Positions 20,384 through 33,024 of a stretch of DNA of 64,000 nucleotides are shown here, piece after piece. Each line of letters opens with the position of its first letter. Position 1 is the stretch's first letter. The notes under the pieces are model-generated. The model ran no database searches, was not told the DNA's origin, and saw only the letters and a program-made list of their open reading frames with translations. The translations under genes were made by a program, and so were the position numbers. Source of the stretch: Bryobacteraceae bacterium (GTDB taxonomy: Bacteria; Acidobacteriota; Terriglobia; Bryobacterales; Bryobacteraceae); NCBI GenBank assembly GCA_026002855.1, contig BPGD01000001.1:2922001-2986000 (forward strand). The letters are read 5' to 3'.

Positions 20384-21075
20384 AAAAAGCGGTCTGCCTC
20401 TTGAGCGGCGGCCTCGATTCGGCCACCGCCCTTGCCTGCGCCCGCCGCGACGGCTTCTCCACCTACGCCCTCACCTTCGACTACGGCCAGCGCCACCGCA
20501 TCGAGCTCGAAGCGGCCGCGCGCGTCGCCCGCCAGCTCGGTGCCGCCGAACACCGCATCTTCCGGCTCGACCTGCGCGCCTTCGGCGGCTCCGCCCTCAC
20601 CGCCGACATTGCCGTGCCCAAGGACCGCGCCCCCCACCAGCCCGGGACCGAAATCCCCGTCACCTACGTCCCCGCACGCAACACCATTTTTCTCTCCATC
20701 GCGCTCGCCTGGGCCGAGGTCCTTTCTGCCTCGGACATCTACATCGGCGTCAACGCCATCGACTACTCCGGCTATCCCGATTGCCGCCCCGAATTCATCC
20801 GCGCCTTCGAGCACATGGCCGATCTCGCCACCCGCGCCGGCGTGGAAGGACGCCAGAGGCTTCGTATCCACACTCCGCTCATTCAGCTCAGCAAGGCCGA
20901 AATCATCCGCCTCGGCCTCCAGCTCGGCGTCGATTTCTCGCTCACCCACAGTTGCTACGACCCCGTTGGCACGCTTCCCTGCGGCCATTGCGACTCCTGC
21001 CTCCTGCGCAGGTCGGGCTTCGCCGCCGCCGGCGTGCCTGACCCGCTCCGCTACGCCGATGAAACCGCCCCATGA
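20380..21075 (+). CDS. queC: 7-cyano-7-deazaguanine (preQ0) synthase
   Basis: ATP-dependent enzyme converting 7-carboxy-7-deazaguanine and ammonia to preQ0 for queuosine tRNA modification. 231 residues. The PP-loop [10 protein letters not shown] is at residues 9-18, followed by [30 protein letters not shown] and [20 protein letters not shown] are standard. The C-terminal zinc cysteines are in HSCYDP and PCGHCDSC. The start overlaps the transporter stop (ATGA) and its own stop overlaps queE (ATGA). queD and queF are not in the window. Confidence 0.97.
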   Translation: MKKAVCLLSGGLDSATALACARRDGFSTYALTFDYGQRHRIELEAAARVARQLGAAEHRIFRLDLRAFGGSALTADIAVPKDRAPHQPGTEIPVTYVPARNTIFLSIALAWAEVLSASDIYIGVNAIDYSGYPDCRPEFIRAFEHMADLATRAGVEGRQRLRIHTPLIQLSKAEIIRLGLQLGVDFSLTHSCYDPVGTLPCGHCDSCLLRRSGFAAAGVPDPLRYADETAP

Positions 21076-21755
21076 GGATCAGCGAAATCTTCGAATCCAT
21101 CCAGGGAGAAGGAATGCTGGCGGGCGTGCCTTCGCTCTTCCTCCGCACCTCCGGCTGCAACCTCCGCTGCGCCTGGTGCGACACCCCGTATTCGTCCTGG
21201 GCGCCCGAGGGCGAAGAGTGGACCGTTGAGCAGCTCGCCGCCCGCGTGGAAAGCTCGCCCCTCCGCCACGTCGTCATCACCGGCGGCGAGCCGATGATCT
21301 TCCCTGACCTCGTGCCGCTCACCCAGGCCATCCACCGCCTTGGCCGCCACATCACCATCGAGACCGCAGGCACCGTCGACGCCCCGGTCGCCTGCCACCT
21401 GATGAGCATCAGTCCCAAGCTCTCCAACTCGACTCCCCTCGAAATCGACGGCGGCCGCTGGGCGGCCATGCACGAACGCGCGCGCCTGCGCCCGGACGTG
21501 CTCCGCAGCCTCATGTCGCGCTACGAATATCAGTTGAAATTCGTCGTCTCCAGTTCGGAAGATTTCGCTGAAATCCGCACTCTCGTCCACGAGCTGGCCG
21601 CCCCGCCGGACCGCGTCCTCCTCATGCCCGAAGGCACGACGCCCGAGACAGTCCGCGAGCGGTCTCTCTGGCTCGCCGAGCTCTGCAAGCAAACGGGCTA
21701 CCGCTACTGCCCCAGGCTGCACATTCTGCTCTATGGCAACCGCCGCGGCGTATGA
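21072..21755 (+). CDS. queE: 7-carboxy-7-deazaguanine synthase (radical SAM)
   Basis: Radical-SAM enzyme that contracts 6-carboxytetrahydropterin to 7-carboxy-7-deazaguanine, the step before QueC. 227 residues. It opens with [18 protein letters not shown], and the [4Fe-4S] motif is [13 protein letters not shown] (CxxxCxxC). VVITGGEPM binds SAM, and TIETAGT and [11 protein letters not shown] follow as in the family. It is coupled to queC by a four-base overlap. Together with the MFS gene they form a three-gene operon ending before the CpaE-like gene. Confidence 0.97.
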   Translation: MRISEIFESIQGEGMLAGVPSLFLRTSGCNLRCAWCDTPYSSWAPEGEEWTVEQLAARVESSPLRHVVITGGEPMIFPDLVPLTQAIHRLGRHITIETAGTVDAPVACHLMSISPKLSNSTPLEIDGGRWAAMHERARLRPDVLRSLMSRYEYQLKFVVSSSEDFAEIRTLVHELAAPPDRVLLMPEGTTPETVRERSLWLAELCKQTGYRYCPRLHILLYGNRRGV

Positions 21756-21871
21756 GCCGGCCACGGGCGAATCGCTGAGTTCGCCTCTAGGTGTTTTCCC
21801 CGCATCTCGGTTCATTCACGGATTGAAAAGTCTTGTCTCGCCCCGTACTGTCAAGGGTGGGTGACTATGCC

Positions 21872-23080
21872 ATGACACTGAGGGGAATCGTCATTTGCCC
21901 GGAGGGAGACCTCGCCGCCAGGTTCGATGAGGCGCTGGCCGAGTTTCAGGGCGTCCAGATCGTGCGTGAGCTGCGCCGCTACCCGGACCATCTCGAACTG
22001 ATGCGGATGATCCGCGCCAGCGTCCCGCACGTCCTGTTCGTCAGCATGGAGACGCTTCCAAAGGCGCTGGAGATTCTCTCCACTGTGCGCGCCGAAGCGC
22101 CGGGCATCCAGGTGGCCGCCCTCAGCCGCACCCTCGACCCGGCGGCGCTGCTCGAGGCCATGCGCGCCGGCATCCGCGAGTGCCTCGCCCCGCCCTTCGA
22201 CCGCAAGGAGCTCGGCGAAGCCCTCGCCCGGATCCTCGCCGCGGCCGAACAGACGCCCGTTCTGCTCGACGTCACTGACCATGTCTATGCGTTTCTCCCG
22301 AGCAAGCAGGGCGTCGGCGCCTCCACCGTGGCGATGAACCTCGCCATGGCGCTCGGCCGGCAGCGCAAAGGCGAAGTGCTGCTGCTCGACATGGACCTTT
22401 CCAGCGGCATCATCGGTTTCATGCTGAAACTGACCAACACGCACTGCGTCGTCGACGCTGCCGAAAACGCCCACGCGCTCGATGAATCCTTATGGTCGCA
22501 GATCGTCTGCCAGAAGGGCGGCATCGACATCGTCCACAGCGGCCGCCTGAACCCGGATTTCCGCATCGAGGCGCAGCAGATCCGCCACATCCTCGATTTC
22601 GCCCGCCGCAACTACCGCTTCGTCTGCGTCGACATTTCCGGCAACCTCGAAAAATATTCCATCGAGGTCATGCATGAGGCGAAAAACATCTTCGTGGTCG
22701 TGACGACGGAGATCCCCTCGCTGCACCTCGCGCGCGAAAAGCTCGCCTTCCTGCAAAGGCTGGACCTCGCCGACCGCGTCCGCATCATCCTCAACCGCTA
22801 CCACCGCAAGAGCCTGGTCACGCCCTCCCAGGTGGAAGGGCTGCTCGGCGTGCCCATCGCCTTCACCTTTAACAACGACTACCAGGGCGTCCACGCCGCC
22901 CTTCAGGACGGCCGCGCCGTCGATCCGAACTCCGAACTCGGCAAACAGTTCCGCGCCATGGCGGACTCCATCCTCGGCGCTCAGCCCGCCGCCGAACCGC
23001 CCCAGCCCCGGAAACGCGTCGTCGAGTTCTTCTCGATTCTGCCGCCCCGTGTCCCCGCCACCGGAACCGAGCGCCGCTGA
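21872..23080 (+). CDS. TadZ/CpaE-like MinD-family ATPase with N-terminal receiver-like domain (paralog 1)
   Basis: About 402 residues. Residues 1-120 look like a degenerate response-regulator domain (IVICPEGDLAARFDEAL, then FVSMETLPKAL). The rest is a MinD/ParA fold: PSKQGVGASTVAMNLA in the P-loop position, LLLDMDLSSGIIGFML for Walker A', FVCVDISGN for Walker B. The P-loop keeps the early signature Lys but has Ala where the usual GK[ST] Lys sits, as in many CpaE/TadZ proteins. Such proteins position Flp/Tad pili at a pole. I chose ATG 21872 over TTG 21833 because it precedes the first strand. No other tad genes are adjacent, but a paralog lies at 25805. Confidence 0.82.
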   Translation: MTLRGIVICPEGDLAARFDEALAEFQGVQIVRELRRYPDHLELMRMIRASVPHVLFVSMETLPKALEILSTVRAEAPGIQVAALSRTLDPAALLEAMRAGIRECLAPPFDRKELGEALARILAAAEQTPVLLDVTDHVYAFLPSKQGVGASTVAMNLAMALGRQRKGEVLLLDMDLSSGIIGFMLKLTNTHCVVDAAENAHALDESLWSQIVCQKGGIDIVHSGRLNPDFRIEAQQIRHILDFARRNYRFVCVDISGNLEKYSIEVMHEAKNIFVVVTTEIPSLHLAREKLAFLQRLDLADRVRIILNRYHRKSLVTPSQVEGLLGVPIAFTFNNDYQGVHAALQDGRAVDPNSELGKQFRAMADSILGAQPAAEPPQPRKRVVEFFSILPPRVPATGTERR

Positions 23081-23099
23081 GCCTGCCGTCCCAGGCAAT

Positions 23100-23144
23100 A
23101 AAAAAAGGCGGCCTGCCCGCATGCTCCGCCAGGGGTAGGCCGCC
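23100..23144 (-). terminator. Intrinsic terminator of the cydAB operon
   Basis: On the minus strand, an 11-bp stem with one G-T pair (23134-23144 with 23107-23117, 16-base loop) is followed directly by seven U residues (complement of A-run 23100-23106). It begins ten bases after the cydB stop. It sits in the short convergent gap and would also shield the CpaE-like gene from cyd transcripts. Confidence 0.85.
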
Positions 23145-23153
23145 TCGCGTCTC

Positions 23154-24197
23154 TCAGTAGCCTTCCGCCTCCGCCTGCACCTTGCCTGCAAAGCGCCGGT
23201 ACAGGAACCAGAAGTAGAAGGCGGCAATCAGCAGCCCTGGGATGAACCAGCCGAGGCCCACCTTCAGGCCGTACTCCGGCGCGCTCGCGTTGTAGATCGT
23301 CAGGCTCAGCGCCGGATCCGTGTTCGCCGGCAGCACCATCGGGAACACGCCAAAGACCACGCTGGTCAGCATGCCAAGCAGGAAGAACGTCGAGGCCAGA
23401 AACGCCTTCAGGTCCTCCTGCCGGCGCTCATACAGGAACAGCAGAATCAGCGACACCAGCGCCAGCGCCGGAAAGACATAGCCCACCGGCCATTGCGCAA
23501 AGCTCTGGGCCAGCTTCGGCTGAAGCCGGAAGCTTGTGATCGTGACGATCACCGTCAGCGCCGCCATCACGTACCAGGCGCGCTGCGCGATCGCCCGGGC
23601 GCGCTCCTGCACCGCGCCCTCGGTCTTGTATGCGATCCAGAGCGCGCCGTGCTGCATCAGCACGGCGAACGAGTACACGCCGATCAGGATCGTGTACCAG
23701 TCCAGAATGCCCGCCTCGCGGCCCGGCTGGAAGTTGGTCCACAGCGGCAGGAAGAATTCGCCCTTTTCGTCCAGCGGCACGCCGCGCACCACGTTGCCCA
23801 GCGCCGCGCCGAAAAAGATCGCCAGCAGCGCGCTCGCCAGGCTGAAGATCACGTCCCACATCGGCAGCCACACCGCGTTCTGGATGTGGGAACGGAACTC
23901 CACCGACGTGCCGCGCAGAATCAGCAGCCACAGCACCACCATCAGCGGCAGGTAGAAACCGCTGAAGCTGCTCGAATACAGGGCGGGGAAGGCGAAATAC
24001 AGCGTTCCGCCTCCGGCCAGCAGCCACACCTCGTTGCCGTCCCAGACGGGCCCGATCGCCTTCAGCACCGCCCGGCGCTCGGCGTCCGTGCGGGCCACCG
24101 CCAGATGAACGATGCCGGCGCCCAGGTCAAACCCGTCCAGCACCACATACATCGCAATCATCACCGCAACAATCCAGAACCAGAGAACGGGTAGCAT
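23154..24197 (-). CDS. cydB: Cytochrome bd-type quinol oxidase subunit II
   Basis: Membrane subunit of the high-affinity terminal oxidase that reduces O2 with quinol and does not pump protons. 347 residues with about eight or nine helices. It opens LPVLWFWIVAVMIAMYVVLDGFDLGAGIV, where the conserved Asp-Gly-Phe-Asp motif is intact, then GPVWDGNEVWLLAGGG and FRSHIQ. It lies 15 bp downstream of cydA and is followed by a strong terminator. No cydX-like small frame or cydDC exporter is seen beside it. Confidence 0.96.
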   Translation of the reverse strand: MLPVLWFWIVAVMIAMYVVLDGFDLGAGIVHLAVARTDAERRAVLKAIGPVWDGNEVWLLAGGGTLYFAFPALYSSSFSGFYLPLMVVLWLLILRGTSVEFRSHIQNAVWLPMWDVIFSLASALLAIFFGAALGNVVRGVPLDEKGEFFLPLWTNFQPGREAGILDWYTILIGVYSFAVLMQHGALWIAYKTEGAVQERARAIAQRAWYVMAALTVIVTITSFRLQPKLAQSFAQWPVGYVFPALALVSLILLFLYERRQEDLKAFLASTFFLLGMLTSVVFGVFPMVLPANTDPALSLTIYNASAPEYGLKVGLGWFIPGLLIAAFYFWFLYRRFAGKVQAEAEGY

Positions 24198-24212
24198 CGC
24201 GGGTCGCCTCCT

Positions 24213-25586
24213 TCAGTCTCCTGTGGCTGGCGCCGGCGTCTGCACGGCGCTTCCTGCGGCCGCCGCTTCAGCGCCCGGCCCGTGGTCCAGCTCGCGCCAG
24301 ATCAGGAACAGGCCCAGCATCAGCAGCAGCGTGTACATGCCCATGAACCCCAGCAGCGTGAACATCGCATTGCCGCTCGATACGTGCGCCGAGCTGCCCT
24401 CGGCCGTCTTCATCAGCCCGTAAATCAGCCATGGCTGCCGGCCCAGCTCGGCCGTCATCCAGCCGGCCGTGTTGGCCACGTATGGCAGCGGCGCCGCCAG
24501 CAGCAGCACCCACAGCAGCGGCTTCGACTCATACAGCCGGTTGCGTCGCAACTGGATGAAGCTTACCGTCATCACCGCAATGAAGATCGTTCCCAGCCCC
24601 ACCATGATGTGAAAGGCGTAGTACAACAGCGGGATGTTGGTCGGCCATTCGTCCTGCGGGAACGCGTCCAGGCCCTTCACCTCCGCGTCCCAGCGCTTCG
24701 ACGTGATGAAGCTCAGCATTCCGGGCACCAGGAACGGATTGTCGATCTTCTGTTTTTCGACGTTCGGCTGGCCCAGAATGAACATCGGCGCCGCCTCGCC
24801 GGTGCGGAAATGCGCCTCCATCGCTGCCAGCGTCGCCGGCTGGTGCCGGGCCACCAGCATCCCCTGCTGGTCGCCCGTAGGAAACAGCGCCAGGATCGAG
24901 GCGATCACCCCTGCCGTCACGCCCAAGCGCAGGAACGTCCGCGCAAACTCTTCATGTCGCTTGAGCAGCAGATACAGCGCCCCCACGCCGCTCATGATGA
25001 ACGCCCCGGTGATCACGCCCCCGATGATCGTGTGTGCGTACTGCCAGAACGCCCAGTCGTTGAAGACGAGCGACCACCAGCTGTCCAGCAGGATCTCCCC
25101 TTTCGGCCCCAGCCGGTACCCGGTCGGCCGCTGCATCCAGGCATTGGTGGCAACAATGAGATAGGCGGAAATCCAGCTCCCGATCCACACCGCCAGCGAC
25201 GCCACCCAGTGGCCCACCGGGCCGAGGATCTTCTCCCCGTACAGCAGCAGGCCCAGGAAGGAACTCTCCAGGAAAAAGGCGTACAGGCCCTCCATCGCCA
25301 GCGTGTGCCCGATGACGCCTCCCGCCGCCTTCGCAAACCGCGCCCAGTTCGTGCCGAACTGGAATTCCATCGGAATGCCGGTAACCACGCCCAGCGCGAA
25401 ATTCACCGCGAAAATCTTCGTCCAGAATCGCGCCGCCTGGTTGTAGTGTTCATTGCCTGTGCGCAGCGCCATCGTCTTCAGGACGAATATCAGCAAGGCG
25501 AGGCCCAGTGTTAACTGTACGAAAAGATAGTGGAACGTGACCGTGAACGCAAAGTGGAACCGGTGGATGTCCAGCGCAATGTCCAT
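24213..25586 (-). CDS. cydA: Cytochrome bd-type quinol oxidase subunit I
   Basis: Catalytic subunit carrying hemes b558, b595 and d. 457 residues with nine helices. The N-terminal RFHFAFTVTFHYLFVQ contains the heme-ligand His region. TGIPMEFQFGTNW, SSFLGLLLYGE and the GRQPW motif (TAELGRQPWLIYG) identify the family. The quinol-binding Q-loop between helices 6 and 7 is of the short type, shorter than in E. coli. The upstream 200 bp (25590-25804), shared with the divergent second CpaE-like gene, should hold the promoter; I could not pick out a convincing regulator site. Confidence 0.96.
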   Translation of the reverse strand: MDIALDIHRFHFAFTVTFHYLFVQLTLGLALLIFVLKTMALRTGNEHYNQAARFWTKIFAVNFALGVVTGIPMEFQFGTNWARFAKAAGGVIGHTLAMEGLYAFFLESSFLGLLLYGEKILGPVGHWVASLAVWIGSWISAYLIVATNAWMQRPTGYRLGPKGEILLDSWWSLVFNDWAFWQYAHTIIGGVITGAFIMSGVGALYLLLKRHEEFARTFLRLGVTAGVIASILALFPTGDQQGMLVARHQPATLAAMEAHFRTGEAAPMFILGQPNVEKQKIDNPFLVPGMLSFITSKRWDAEVKGLDAFPQDEWPTNIPLLYYAFHIMVGLGTIFIAVMTVSFIQLRRNRLYESKPLLWVLLLAAPLPYVANTAGWMTAELGRQPWLIYGLMKTAEGSSAHVSSGNAMFTLLGFMGMYTLLLMLGLFLIWRELDHGPGAEAAAAGSAVQTPAPATGD

Positions 25587-25804
25587 AAGGTCTCGACCTC
25601 AATCGGAAGTTTACACCACCTTAATGTGGGCCGATGCAAAAATCACACCGGCCGTGACATCCTGCGGCGCCAACTCGCCCCCGCCCCCCGCGGCCGCCAC
25701 GCCGGGCTCACGAACATGTGAGCCGAGTTCGCCGGCGGGCCTAAAGGTTGTCCCCATTTGGACGATATTCTGATCAGCCCGCTCCGCGGGCTGGCCGAGG
25801 CGCC

Positions 25805-26956
25805 ATGTTCAACGCCGTCGTCATTCTGGGAAGCGCCGAATCGGCGCCGCTGGTGCGATCCCTCGTCGCCGGTACAGGGCTCGTCACCGTCATGCGGGAG
25901 CTGTCCGCGCCGCCGGGCGATTACGAACTGGCCCGCATCCTCAACAGCCTTCAGCCCGATCTGCTCTTCATCGACCTCTCGGGCGGACAGGAAGCGCTCG
26001 AATGCATGGCCCGCGCCCGCGAGCTCTCGCCCCGCACACCCCTCATCGCCCTCGGCTGCACTGCCGAAACTCGCCTGCTGGCCCGCCACCTCGGGACTGC
26101 GGGCCTGGCCACGGCGGACTGCTCCCCCGAACAGCTCCGTGTTCTCATCCGCCAGGCCATGGAAACTCACTTCGGAGGCATCGACGAGCGGCTATTCGCT
26201 TTCCTGCCGGCCAAGGCCGGCAGCGGCTGCTCCACCGTCGTCCTTCACGCCGCCATCGCCGCTGCCGCCTTCGACAGACGCGTCCTTGTCATTGACGCTG
26301 ATCTCCGCAGCAGCGTCCTCGGCCTCATGCTCGGCCTCGACCCCATTGGCGGCACACAGGCCGTCCTTCAGTCCGCCGCCGACCTCGACGCCTTCGTCCT
26401 CCGCCGCAACATCACCCAGCGGCACGGCGTGGACTTTCTTCTCTCGACCCGCGCCCTCGACGCCGAGCTCCCCGAGTGGATCAACTACTTCCAGCTCCTC
26501 AACTTCATCCGCGGCCAGTACGACCTCGTCTTCGTTGACATGCCGGAGCTCATCAATCCCGCCACCGTCGAGGTTGTCCGCCGCGCCCGCACCATCTTCC
26601 CCGTCTGCACGCCGGAGCTCCCCTCGCTCCGCCTCGCCATGCAGCGGCTCACCGAACTCGAACGGCTCGGCATCGGCCCGGACCGCATCGGCCTGCTGCT
26701 CAACCGCGTCTCGCGCTCCTCGCCTCCGGTGGCCGAAATCGAGCAGACCCTGGGCCATAGGGTCGCTCACGTCTTCCCCAACGACTATCTCGCCCTGTCC
26801 CAGTCCATCCGCGAGGCCGCTCCCCTGAAGGCCGACACGGCCCTCGCCCGCGCCTTCCAGGCCTTCGCCGCCACTCTGGCAGGCGTAGAGATCGAACAGG
26901 CCCAGCCCACCCTCAGGGACAGGCTGAAAGGGCTGCTGCACCTGGCCTCCGCCTGA
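25805..26956 (+). CDS. TadZ/CpaE-like MinD-family ATPase with N-terminal receiver-like domain (paralog 2)
   Basis: 383 residues with the same layout as the protein at 21872: a degenerate receiver domain (VVILGSAESAPLV, then LLFIDLSGGQEAL) followed by a MinD/ParA-type domain. The P-loop position reads PAKAGSGCSTVVLHA, again without the GK[ST] lysine and with Cys at that place. RVLVIDADLRSSVLGLML and LVFVDMPELINP mark the A' and B motifs. The start ATG 25805 directly precedes the first strand. The two paralogs flank cydAB, which suggests an insertion between duplicated genes or a shared cellular role; neither is proved. Confidence 0.8.
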   Translation: MFNAVVILGSAESAPLVRSLVAGTGLVTVMRELSAPPGDYELARILNSLQPDLLFIDLSGGQEALECMARARELSPRTPLIALGCTAETRLLARHLGTAGLATADCSPEQLRVLIRQAMETHFGGIDERLFAFLPAKAGSGCSTVVLHAAIAAAAFDRRVLVIDADLRSSVLGLMLGLDPIGGTQAVLQSAADLDAFVLRRNITQRHGVDFLLSTRALDAELPEWINYFQLLNFIRGQYDLVFVDMPELINPATVEVVRRARTIFPVCTPELPSLRLAMQRLTELERLGIGPDRIGLLLNRVSRSSPPVAEIEQTLGHRVAHVFPNDYLALSQSIREAAPLKADTALARAFQAFAATLAGVEIEQAQPTLRDRLKGLLHLASA

Positions 26957-26984
26957 GTCCAGCAGCCCGTCACACGCGGCGCCC

Positions 26985-27172
26985 TCAGCCTTTCACGCCC
27001 AGCTTGCGCAGGAACGTCATCATCGGGCACCAGTTCGTAAAGGCGCTCTGGAACAGGTTCAGCCCCACGAACGCCGTGAACCAAAGCCAGCGCTGGTCGT
27101 GATACACGCTCAGCGCCAGGCTCAGCAGGATGAAAAACCCGGCAATCAGCCGCAGCAGTCTCTCAACCGTCA

Positions 27173-27173
<1 letters not shown>
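26985..27173 (-). CDS. Small DUF2892 (YgaP-like) inner-membrane protein
   Basis: 62-residue protein with two hydrophobic segments: LLRLIAGFFILLSLALSVY and a WLWFTAFVGLNLFQSAFT stretch ending in NWCPMMTFLRKLGV. The Cys-Pro after the second helix is typical of DUF2892 proteins, found alone or fused to rhodanese domains. Its ATG shares its first base with the TGA of the RND permease, so it is translationally coupled to the efflux operon. A GTG one codon upstream is possible. Function is unknown. Confidence 0.82.
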
Positions 27174-30346
<3,173 letters not shown>

Positions 30347-30348
30347 CG

Positions 30349-31518
30349 TCACGGCCTCACCTCGACTCGGCTTCCGTCACGCAGGTTCCCTGGCACTGGC
30401 GAGACCACCACCTCGCCCGCGCTCAGCCCGGTCAGCACTTCCACCCGGTCGCCGCGCCTCGCTCCCGTCGTCACCAGGCGAAGCTTTGCCACGCCGTTGT
30501 CCACCACGAAAACCTGCTCCACCTGCCCCTGCCGCACCACCGCCGCCGCAGGGATCATCAGCGCCTTCTTCTCTCCCATCGCAAACCGCGCCCGCCCGAA
30601 CATCCCGCTCCGCAGCATCGGCCCGGCGACCGGGATCTTTACCGTGAAGCTGCGCGAGCCCGGATCGAGCGCCGGCACGATCTCCTCCACCCGCCCCGCC
30701 ATCGTCTGCCCCAGCGCCTCAATCGTCACCTCCACTGCCGTCCCCGGTCGGATCGCCTTCACGCGGTTTTCTTCCACATTCGCCTCCAGCCGGTAGCCCG
30801 ACGCCTGCTCCACCACCGCAATCGGCATCCCCGGCGCGGCCAGCATTCCCGGCTCGGCCTTCCGCTCCACCACCACCCCGCGGAACGGCGCCGTGATCTC
30901 CATGTAGCCCTTCATCGTCGCCGCCTGCGCCACGGCGGACTCGGCCTGGCGAATCTTCTGCTCGAGCTGCGCCCGCCTGGCCAGCGCCATCTCGTGGTTG
31001 GCCTGCGCCATCCGCAGCTTCGCCTCCACCTCGTCGAACTCCTGCTGTGTGATCGACTTCTGCTCGAACAGCGACTTCATCCGGCGGTGGGTCGCCTGCG
31101 CCAGCTCAAGCTGCGCCTTCGCCGCCGCAATCGCGTTGTCCGCCTCCGGCAGCGCATTCCGGGCTTCGTCCCGCGCCGCCTCGGCCTGCTTCAGCCCGCT
31201 GTCGATCTCGCGCGCCTCGATCACCGCAATCACCTGCCCCGGCTGCACCGTGTCGCCCGCCTGCACGCGCACCTCGCGGATGTAGCCCATCACCCGCGCC
31301 GCCAGCACGCTCGATACGCGCGCCCGCACCGTGCCGGTTGCCTCGTAAATGTCCGGGACCGTCTCTTCGGCGAGCTTTACAACCCGGGCGCCCACCGGCG
31401 GAAGCGGCTCCGCCTTCCGGGACGCCGGCCTCTCCCCGCCGCAGCCGCTCAGCGCCGCGGCAGCCAACACAACCATCACGCCGGTTGCTCCGGCCAGCTT
31501 CGTCTTAGTCCAGAACAT
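30349..31518 (-). CDS. RND efflux periplasmic adaptor (HlyD/AcrA type) lipoprotein
   Basis: Membrane-fusion protein of about 389 residues linking the permease to TolC. The start is ATG 31518, six bases after GGAG; an ATG at 31530 is in frame. The signal ends in a lipobox, AALSGCGGE, so the protein is probably lipid-anchored. Biotinyl-lipoyl halves appear as [23 protein letters not shown] and [18 protein letters not shown], with a coiled-coil hairpin rich in Ala/Glu/Gln between (about residues 95-190). A beta-barrel and membrane-proximal domain follow. It overlaps the end of the TolC gene. Confidence 0.94.
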   Translation of the reverse strand: MFWTKTKLAGATGVMVVLAAAALSGCGGERPASRKAEPLPPVGARVVKLAEETVPDIYEATGTVRARVSSVLAARVMGYIREVRVQAGDTVQPGQVIAVIEAREIDSGLKQAEAARDEARNALPEADNAIAAAKAQLELAQATHRRMKSLFEQKSITQQEFDEVEAKLRMAQANHEMALARRAQLEQKIRQAESAVAQAATMKGYMEITAPFRGVVVERKAEPGMLAAPGMPIAVVEQASGYRLEANVEENRVKAIRPGTAVEVTIEALGQTMAGRVEEIVPALDPGSRSFTVKIPVAGPMLRSGMFGRARFAMGEKKALMIPAAAVVRQGQVEQVFVVDNGVAKLRLVTTGARRGDRVEVLTGLSAGEVVVSPVPGNLRDGSRVEVRP

Positions 31519-32830
31519 GCGAGTCTCCATTCAGCTTCCCAGCAGATCTCTCCACTTCCACCGCCGCCAGCCGCTGATCGTGAATCGCGGCCAGGCGGCG
31601 CGTCTTTGCATCCAGCAGCGCCGTCTGCGCCCGCAGCAGTTCGGTCACCGTCGCCAGCCCGTTCGAATACCGGTTCCGGATGATCCGCAGGCTTTCCTCG
31701 GCCTGCGCCACGCCGGCTTCGGTCACCTTGATTCGTTCGGTCGCTGCCTCATAGTCGGCCAGCGCCTTGGTCAGCTCCAGGCGCAGCGCATTCTCGTACT
31801 GCCGTTCGCCGGCGGCCGCCGCCGCCGCCATCGAACGCGCCTCGCGCACCGTCTCGCGCGTCCGGAAACCGTCAAACAGGTTCCACCGCACCGAACCCAT
31901 CACCAGCCAGTTGCCCCCGCCCTTGTTCACAAACTCCTGCCGGTCCGTCTCCACCACCGCGCGGAAGGCGATCTGCGGCAGATACCCGGAGCGCGCGCTC
32001 CGCGCCTGCGCCTCCGCCGCCTGCCGCGCCATCCGGATCTGCTCCAGCTCCGGACGCTGCTCCGGCCCCGCCGCCTCCACGCCCGCCGCCGGCGCCAGCG
32101 GCGTCACTAGCCGGTGCGGCGTTTCCAGCGGCAGCCCCAGAGCCTCGTTCAGCGCCGCACGCGCCACCTTCAGGTCCGCCTCGCGCCGGATCACCTGCTC
32201 CTTCATCGCCGCCACATGCACCTGCACCGCCAGCACATCGGCCTCGGTGGCCATGCCGGCGTCCCGCACCGTCTCGGCCCGCTTCAGGTCCGCCTCGGCC
32301 GTCTTCAGCGCCTCCCGCGCCACCTCGAGCGCCTGCTCGGCCAGCGTCACGCCATGATAGGCGCGCGCCACCCGCGCTATCAGGTTCAGCTCCTCGGCCC
32401 GTTTTTCGGCCTCCGTCATTTTCCGGCCGAATTCGGCCGCCTTGACGCCATTTTTCACGCCGCCAAAATCGTAAATCAGTTGCTCGGCCGTCACCACGCT
32501 CTGAAAATTGTTCAGCGGATCCGGCCGGTTCAGGCGGCGAATATCGAAATTCGCCTCCGTAAACTGGCGCTGCGTCAGCAGCGAGCCGAACACATACACG
32601 GGGTTGTTGCCCCGCATCTGGTTTTCCATGTACTGGACGCGCGGCAGAAAGCCCGAGCGCGCCTGCCCGACGCGGCTCTCCGCGGCCTGAATGCGCGCAT
32701 CGGCCGCCTCCAGCGACGGATGCCGCTTCAGCGCCTGCCGCACCGCGTCTTTCAGCGACAGCGGCTCCTGCCCGAACGCCACACACGCCAGCAGGGTGAG
32801 GGGGATGATTCGGTTCCGCACATCCCCCAT
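31505..32830 (-). CDS. TolC-family outer-membrane efflux channel
   Basis: 441-residue outer-membrane protein, first gene of a tolC-adaptor-permease-DUF2892 operon. It has a Sec signal (IIPLTLLACVAFGQE) and the opening SLKDAVRQALKRHPSLEAADARIQ. Two OEP repeats follow, with long amphipathic Ala/Glu/Arg-rich helices. The LNLIARVARAYHGVTLAEQ and RSGYLPQIAF segments are standard. The chosen ATG (32830) gives a normal signal peptide; the longer frame to 32911 is Arg-rich and unlike the family. Divergent from the ECF sigma gene. Confidence 0.92.
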   Translation of the reverse strand: MGDVRNRIIPLTLLACVAFGQEPLSLKDAVRQALKRHPSLEAADARIQAAESRVGQARSGFLPRVQYMENQMRGNNPVYVFGSLLTQRQFTEANFDIRRLNRPDPLNNFQSVVTAEQLIYDFGGVKNGVKAAEFGRKMTEAEKRAEELNLIARVARAYHGVTLAEQALEVAREALKTAEADLKRAETVRDAGMATEADVLAVQVHVAAMKEQVIRREADLKVARAALNEALGLPLETPHRLVTPLAPAAGVEAAGPEQRPELEQIRMARQAAEAQARSARSGYLPQIAFRAVVETDRQEFVNKGGGNWLVMGSVRWNLFDGFRTRETVREARSMAAAAAAGERQYENALRLELTKALADYEAATERIKVTEAGVAQAEESLRIIRNRYSNGLATVTELLRAQTALLDAKTRRLAAIHDQRLAAVEVERSAGKLNGDSHVLD

Positions 32831-33024
32831 GATGCGGCAATTTTTGCGCCGTGACAGGCGCGCCGCGCGGCTTTTGCGCGCCTGCCGGATGCCCTTGCCG
32901 CATCCCGTCACCTCCCGCGCGCATCCGCATCCTCAGGATGCAGGAACACGGAAAATCGCCGGCGCTCCCCGTCAGAGCGCCGGAGGCCAAACCATCCGGA
33001 ACGGCGGCGCTTTACCATGGAAAG

